DNA from: JAOSJT01 sp035362335 | GTDB taxonomy: Bacteria > Bacteroidota > Ignavibacteria > SZUA-365 | Length of the DNA: 64,000 nt | Assembly (NCBI GenBank): GCA_035362335.1 | Contig: DAOSDL010000023.1 | Coordinates: 12,470-76,469, forward strand | Reading direction: 5' to 3' | Shown here: positions 59,418 to 64,000 of the stretch, in pieces | How positions within the stretch are numbered: the stretch's first letter is position 1 | Layout of the letters: the number at the start of each line of letters is the position of its first letter | Position numbers and translations under genes: made by a program | Notes under the pieces: model-generated | What the model was told of the DNA's origin: nothing | Seen by the model: the letters and a program-made list of their open reading frames with translations, nothing else | The model's database searches: none

Positions 59418-62129
59418 TGAACGTGCGGTGCGTCCCAGCGTGGGATGCGTGGCGACCAGCAGGTACATCCCCGCTGCGATGCCATGGAGACGCAGAACCG
59501 TGGCGCTCTCGTGTTGCGCCATGCGCGACAAGGCACATTCGCGACCAAGAACATCGACGAGGTGGAAACGCACGCGTTCCACCTGCGCCGCTTCAAGATT
59601 CAGCATTGCGCGAAATACCCCGGACGCGGGCACGGGATGGGGCGCGATATCCTGAATCGCAAATGCCTGTTCGGGAGACGAAAGCGCAAGTCCCAATGGT
59701 GTGGCCGCCGCGTTGATTCGCAACACGTCGGGTGAAGAGGTGGCATCCGAGGTGATGATCAGATCGGCACGCTTGGGTCCGCCCCCGGTGGGAGCGAAAC
59801 GCACAAGCACCGGAGCACTGGCTTCGCCGGCTATACGCAGGGGCAGCGTGGCCTGCACGGAGAATTCGCTCGAATCCGCACCGCTCACATGAAGGCCGGT
59901 CACCAGCAATTCCACACCCGAGGTATTCTTGATGCGCACTTCCTTTTCCTGAGTGCGCGTCGCCATGGTGGTATCGAAGTACAGCACGAGCGGAATGGTC
60001 AACAGCGTGGGTCTTCCACCGATACCGCTCAGGCGTACGTTGCGGGGTTGACTGTCGGCATTGTGATACAATCGCAGTTGGCCTTCGTAGGGGCCCACGA
60101 CATCGGGCTCGAAGCGCAGGCGCAGCGGGGCAGCCGTTCCTTCGGCGATTTCCCAGGGCAAAGGCGGCATGGCGCCAAGGGCAAAGCGTGCGCTGTCTCG
60201 TCCGCCGAATTCCACACCGTGCACCAACAGTGGACCACTGCCAGTGTTGCGGATGAACCCCGCCAACTCGATCTCTGTGCCGCTGCCCTGTTTGGTGGTG
60301 GGAAACACGACAATGGATTCGGTTTGCAACACGGGATTGCTGCCGCGGCCGATAAGAGGAATGATGGCGGGATCCTCGGGTGCGTTACTGCTGATGCGAA
60401 GCTCCGAAATCCTCCGGCCCACGCCACCTGCCTTGAAAGACACATGCAGAGCCACAGTTGAATCCGGCTGCAGCGTCAGAGGCAGGGAGACGTTTTGCAA
60501 ATAGGTGAAATCTCCCGGTTGCGTCGTCCCCGGATCACTGGCGCGGCGGATATTGCTGATAAGCAGCGGACGCGCTCCGTTGTTGGCGATGACGATGGTA
60601 TCGGTCACCGTTGTCCCCACTTTGATCGCGGGGAAATTCAGCGAATCGGGTCGGAGCAGATTCGGCGCCCAGGCCACGCGTTGCGCGTAAATATCCGCTT
60701 GCCCGTCGAGTACGCGACCGTCGTACCAGGCCACAATTGCCGTGCCACGCGCAGATGCCACCACCTGCGGAGAGAGTTGATTGTTGTCGTGTTTGTGCAG
60801 CAGCACGCCGCTGTGGCGATTCCACTCCGCGTAATTGGTCACGCCCTGCGACGATACGCGGTTCATGTAAATGTCGTAGTCGAAGCCGTTGCGACGATCC
60901 TGCCACACAGCGAACCCGCCACCGAAGCCATCGTCGATGATTTGCGGTCGTTCCTGCGTGTCGGTGGCATCGGACAGTGCATTGCCGAAATCTCCGATCA
61001 CCGTCCCATCGGCATTGATACGGCGCATGTAGATGTCACCGTTGGTCGCGCTTTTTCTGAAATCCGACCACACGGCAAGCGCGCCCTTGCGTCCATCGGG
61101 TGCGAGGAACATACCGCTCTGTGATTTATCGGACTCGGTAACCTGATAATCCTCCACGTACGTCCGCTCGCCATCGAGCGAGAATATCTGCAGGTACAGA
61201 GCCGAAGTGGAAGCGCCGAGGCGATAGTCCTGCCAGAACACCACCACGCGCTCATCGCCGAAGGGCAGGATTTTCGGAGCGACCTGGCGGTTCGCCTCCG
61301 CGCACACCACGCGATCCGCCGGCCACGCCAGCGTTCCGTCGGCACGCACACGCTGCATGTAAATGTCGTCCTCCACGCGCCTGTCCATCCACACGATGAA
61401 CACTCCGCCCTGCCGATCCACCGCAAGTTGCGGGTAAGATTGGTCGCCCGGCGCCGTACTCACCGCCAGACCATCCGTACCCCATTGCGCCGCGCCCATC
61501 GCATCAAGGCGTTGCGCGTACACATCGTTGTCGGATCCACGACGATCATGCCAGGCGATGATAAAGCCACCAGTGCCGTCGGCTACGACTTCAGCCCATT
61601 GCTGATTGCCCGAGGCGCCGCACACACGCACGCCCGCGGCCGACCATAGCCGCGCGCCGTTTCCATCGATGCGCTGTGCGTAGACATCGCTGTGTCCAGC
61701 GGCATCATTCCACCACACGATAACGGCGCCTCCCGCTCCATCGGCAACAATGCTCGCGAGCTTCTGCGCGGGGGCGGCCGCGGCCACCTCCACGCCGTCC
61801 ATCGCCCAGGGCAGCGTGGCATCGGGACGAATACGCGCTGCGTATATCGCCGCGTTCGAGCCACTGCGCAAATCCTCCCACACGATAATCGCACCGTCGC
61901 TTCCATCGCTCACCATGCGTACGGCGCGCTGCCAACCGGCGGCGGTACACACCGCCACGCCTGTGCTGTCCCACAGCCGTAGCTGCGCGTGGGCGGGAAG
62001 TGCCTGCAAGGCAAGAGCGAGGAAGATGGCGAACAGCATGCCGCGCGTGTTGACGCCGCGTGCTGTCCCTGTTGTCGATGCGGGACAATGCCCGAGACCG
62101 GCGGAAGCGAGCCGCTGATGAACAATCAT
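59403..62129 (-). CDS. Secreted repeat protein with Hydin-type domains and T9SS type A sorting domain
   Basis: The protein is about 908 aa from the ATG at 62129, which has a ribosome site (AAGG). The ATG at 62039 would give a more compact signal peptide (MLFAIFLALALQALPAHA). About residues 50-480 contain repeats of the kind VADGAGGAVIVWWN and DVYAQRID (IIVWEDLRSG, IIAWHDRRGSDNDVYAQRLD, VFIVWMDRRVEDDIYMQRV), forming a propeller-like array. Then come three choice-of-anchor/ASPM-SPD-2-Hydin Ig-like domains (about 490-820). A T9SS tail (IAPHPVPASG, HLVDVLGRE, AAGMYLLVA) ends the protein. It is a surface or secreted protein of unknown ligand. Confidence 0.86.
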   Translation of the reverse strand: MIVHQRLASAGLGHCPASTTGTARGVNTRGMLFAIFLALALQALPAHAQLRLWDSTGVAVCTAAGWQRAVRMVSDGSDGAIIVWEDLRSGSNAAIYAARIRPDATLPWAMDGVEVAAAAPAQKLASIVADGAGGAVIVWWNDAAGHSDVYAQRIDGNGARLWSAAGVRVCGASGNQQWAEVVADGTGGFIIAWHDRRGSDNDVYAQRLDAMGAAQWGTDGLAVSTAPGDQSYPQLAVDRQGGVFIVWMDRRVEDDIYMQRVRADGTLAWPADRVVCAEANRQVAPKILPFGDERVVVFWQDYRLGASTSALYLQIFSLDGERTYVEDYQVTESDKSQSGMFLAPDGRKGALAVWSDFRKSATNGDIYMRRINADGTVIGDFGNALSDATDTQERPQIIDDGFGGGFAVWQDRRNGFDYDIYMNRVSSQGVTNYAEWNRHSGVLLHKHDNNQLSPQVVASARGTAIVAWYDGRVLDGQADIYAQRVAWAPNLLRPDSLNFPAIKVGTTVTDTIVIANNGARPLLISNIRRASDPGTTQPGDFTYLQNVSLPLTLQPDSTVALHVSFKAGGVGRRISELRISSNAPEDPAIIPLIGRGSNPVLQTESIVVFPTTKQGSGTEIELAGFIRNTGSGPLLVHGVEFGGRDSARFALGAMPPLPWEIAEGTAAPLRLRFEPDVVGPYEGQLRLYHNADSQPRNVRLSGIGGRPTLLTIPLVLYFDTTMATRTQEKEVRIKNTSGVELLVTGLHVSGADSSEFSVQATLPLRIAGEASAPVLVRFAPTGGGPKRADLIITSDATSSPDVLRINAAATPLGLALSSPEQAFAIQDIAPHPVPASGVFRAMLNLEAAQVERVRFHLVDVLGRECALSRMAQHESATVLRLHGIAAGMYLLVATHPTLGRTARSLLLR

Positions 62130-62266
62130 GTGCTGAAACCTTGTCACTGCGTCGGGGAACCGCATTCACGTTGCACGCACGCGCGGTTCAGTCGGCGATG
62201 TGGAGATAATGGAGGAAAGTTAGCGTATTGAGCGGGGAGATTCAACTTCGGGCCGCGTCGGCGATT

Positions 62267-63244
62267 TCATCGCAGGCCCTGTCGCGCGCGTTCGAGAGCT
62301 TCGCGTTCGGCGGCATGCAGACGTTCGATAGCCGCGCGGTAGCGGCCGCTGTCACGAATCCTTTGCGCACGTTGCAACGAGGTGAGCGCCGCGCGGTAAT
62401 CGCCCGCGTATTGTTGCAGCAGTGCGAGATCGAACCACAGCACATCCGCATTCTCGCTATTTCCCGCCTGTTCGGCGACAGGCGCGAGAACGGCGATGGC
62501 ATCCTTCCACTTGCCCTCCATGGCCAGCGCTATACTGCGCTCGATTTCGGGCTGCGCATCGTCCGCAAGAAAGGTCACTACCTCTTGATCGCTGCGCGGC
62601 CGCAGATGCAGAAGCATATCCTGCGCAAAGGACTCGGCCATGCCATGCAGGAGCGAGACGGTGTCGATCGCTGCCGGAGGTCCATCGGTGGCGTGTGTTT
62701 CCGCCGAGTGCGTGAGTAGCAGCGTATCCACCGTGCGAAGGGAAGCATTGCGCAGGTCCAGCATGGCGAGCAGCAAGCGCAGTTCCACCTTGGCCATACG
62801 GACGTGGCGCACAGCTACCACGCCGGCATTGTCGCGCACGTCGGCGCTCAGCACCTGCTCGTCCCAGCGAGTATGCAGCACGCGCAGAGCCATGGCGCAG
62901 GACGCCTGCGCTTCGCGGCGCAGCAGCGCCAGGGCGCTTCCGGAAATCGCACCATCGTCGGCGAACAATGTGCTGCCGTTTTCGGAAACAAGCACCGGAG
63001 GCAATGACGCGCCATCGCTGGCGAAGGTTGCGGCCAGCGTGTTCTGGAAAAGCGAAGCAAGATCGTGCGAGGGAAAGATCGCGGCGTGGCGGGCGGGAAC
63101 GTCGATAGGTGGCAGCAACAATGCATCGCAGTCGTGTACGTCGACGAGCGCCGGACGTGTCACGGGCAGGACGATGGTGTGCGTGGCGCAGGACTGCAGC
63201 AGCAGCGCAAGAAGCGGAAGCAGCAGAGACAGCCGCGGTCGCAT
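62267..63244 (-). CDS. Lipoprotein with C-terminal tetratricopeptide-like helices
   Basis: The protein is 325 aa from the ATG at 63244. The lipobox is LLLQSC (Cys about 18), followed by ATHTIVLPVTRPALVDVHDCDALLLPPID. The middle part has VLVSENGSTLFADDG and AVRHVRMAKVELRLLLAMLDLRNA. The C-terminal third (KWKDAIAVLAPVAEQAGNSENADVLWFDLALLQQYAGDYRAALTSLQRAQRI) looks like TPR repeats. The layout recalls the DUF6340 lipoproteins of Bacteroidota, but I am not certain. It lies 8 bp after the next upstream small lipoprotein gene on the same strand, so the two are probably an operon. Confidence 0.75.
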   Translation of the reverse strand: MRPRLSLLLPLLALLLQSCATHTIVLPVTRPALVDVHDCDALLLPPIDVPARHAAIFPSHDLASLFQNTLAATFASDGASLPPVLVSENGSTLFADDGAISGSALALLRREAQASCAMALRVLHTRWDEQVLSADVRDNAGVVAVRHVRMAKVELRLLLAMLDLRNASLRTVDTLLLTHSAETHATDGPPAAIDTVSLLHGMAESFAQDMLLHLRPRSDQEVVTFLADDAQPEIERSIALAMEGKWKDAIAVLAPVAEQAGNSENADVLWFDLALLQQYAGDYRAALTSLQRAQRIRDSGRYRAAIERLHAAEREALERARQGLR

Positions 63245-63252
63245 GAGCGCAG

Positions 63253-63666
63253 CTAACGATCGGTGGCGAGAAAGGCGGCGTAGAGAATGATGGCCGCGAG
63301 ACCGATGACGAGAATCACCCCGAGAATGGTAAGCAGGAATTGCTTCATCGTGGTGGTTCGTCCCGTTCCGCTCGCGGCGTCGGCGTCGAAGTACGAAAGC
63401 GTGGTATCGGCATAGAACGCGGCGCCATCCGTGGTGGTGATCCAGGCGCGGCCCGAGATGCCGGTCGTGGTGAGTTTCCACTCTTCGTCTCGGAAAAACA
63501 TGCGCGCATCATCGCGCGTGCGCAGCAGCAAGCCATCAGTTGCCGGAGGACGCTCGCCTTCGCGCAGCAGCGAGAAATCCGAGGCGCAGCCCGTCATGAC
63601 GAGCAGAAGCAGGGCAAACAATACAGTGCCTCGTAGGCGGGAAGGAATTCTGGGCATGATGTTCAT
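63253..63666 (-). CDS. Small lipoprotein with C-terminal membrane helix
   Basis: The protein is 137 aa (an ATG at 63657 is an alternative start). The lipobox LLVMTGC is followed by ASDFSLLREGERPPATDGLLLRTRDDARMFF and WKLTTTGISGRAWITTTDGAAFYADTTLSYFD, a beta-rich segment. A second hydrophobic segment near the C-terminus (FLLTILGVILVIGLAAIILYAAFLA) makes it unusual, tethered at both ends. I do not recognise the family. It is upstream of the TPR-like lipoprotein with an 8-bp gap. Confidence 0.72.
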   Translation of the reverse strand: MNIMPRIPSRLRGTVLFALLLLVMTGCASDFSLLREGERPPATDGLLLRTRDDARMFFRDEEWKLTTTGISGRAWITTTDGAAFYADTTLSYFDADAASGTGRTTTMKQFLLTILGVILVIGLAAIILYAAFLATDR

Positions 63667-64000
63667 TCCGTGTCACACATTCAAGCTTGTAAGATAGGTC
63701 GACGCAGATAAAAAGTGGAGGCAAAACGCGTGGACCGCAGGAAAAGCGTCACATAGCTCCACGGCAGGGTTGGGTCACATCTTCGAGCAACACAGAGGTC
63801 GCGAAGGACTCGGAGGTCGCGGAGGATGGTTTCTCGCGCATTCCAAGAGCATGTCGAGCCATGTAACGCTGGGACGCAAGCGTACAGAAGACATAATATA
63901 TCCGGGATTCATCTGTGAGAATCTGTGTGAAATCTGTGCAATCTACTCTGAAAATTGTCTCGCTGCCTGCATCATGCTCATCTGCGCGGTGATGTGTAAA
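63667..64000. repeat. Terminal spacer with repeat families B (copy 4) and A (copy 3, cut by the window end)
   Basis: No gene is visible. CACAGAGGTCGCGAAGGACTCGGAGGTCGCGGAGG near 63790-63825 resembles family B in spirit. From 63911 the words CATCTGTGAGAATCTGTGTG and AATCTGTGCAATCTACTCTG lead directly into CTGAAAATTGTCTCGCTGCC and GCATCATGCTCATCTGCGCG. These are family A modules in a circularly permuted order. Confidence 0.7.

Overview
The window is a GC-rich chromosomal segment from a Gram-negative bacterium of the Fibrobacterota-Chlorobiota-Bacteroidota group. Markers of this are two proteins with type IX secretion (T9SS) type A sorting tails, paired SusC-less TonB-dependent receptors, outer-membrane assembly and lipid A genes, and an OstA-like LPS transport protein. 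Two details argue against a typical Bacteroidota member and for an Ignavibacteriota, Chlorobiota or Kapabacteria-like lineage. Many genes have good Shine-Dalgarno sequences, and both tRNA genes have near-consensus TTGACA-N17-TATATT promoters instead of the Bacteroidota -33/-7 type. This placement is an inference; no 16S gene is present. No phage, transposase, CRISPR array or integrase was seen, so this is core-like chromosome with dispersed intergenic repeats.

Layout: (1) 1-2.6 kb, a secreted BNR/propeller T9SS protein followed by a repeat-bearing spacer. (2) 2.6-12.5 kb, mostly minus strand: 2-oxoacid:ferredoxin oxidoreductase (korAB), then a translation and PPi block (tRNA-Gln, prs, rplY, pth, hppA, rpsF, ssb, rplI) that lacks rpsR at its usual place, and a phosphoesterase. 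(3) 12.7-21.2 kb, envelope and assorted genes: OstA-like protein, PspC and a toastrack membrane protein, a lipoprotein cytochrome c, RidA, a polysaccharide deacetylase coupled to a methyltransferase, a YdeI-like protein, a large unrecognised protein and an LCM-type methyltransferase. (4) 21.2-27.2 kb, a small secreted/anchored protein and two tandem TonB receptors of identical length. (5) 27.2-35.7 kb, thioredoxin-like protein, NhaC antiporter with an extra periplasmic domain, phosphoesterase, YncE-like propeller, fatty acid hydroxylase, NlpC/P60 hydrolase and AI-2E transporter. (6) 35.7-40.7 kb, a proteostasis island: divergent hsp20 and dnaJ-like genes, then clpB, then a SUI1-type factor. 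(7) 41-45.2 kb, a propeller sensor with a degenerate kinase end, a class V aminotransferase and a CheY-like regulator. (8) 45.8-50.8 kb, bifunctional FTCD, a CDGSH protein, a lone PstS-like lipoprotein coupled to an M28 peptidase. (9) 51-58.5 kb, tRNA-Phe, tpiA, then an envelope operon uppS-bamA-skp-skp-lpxD-SDR. (10) 58.6-64 kb, a nitrilase-family enzyme, a Hydin-domain T9SS protein and two lipoproteins.

I did not find a clear-cut new multi-gene defence or biosynthetic system. The best leads are the repeated operator-like elements between the divergent chaperone genes, the catalytically degraded propeller sensor kinase, the unrecognised CGxCW protein at 18.8-20 kb, the small protein plus twin TonB receptors, and a cyclically arranged intergenic repeat family.
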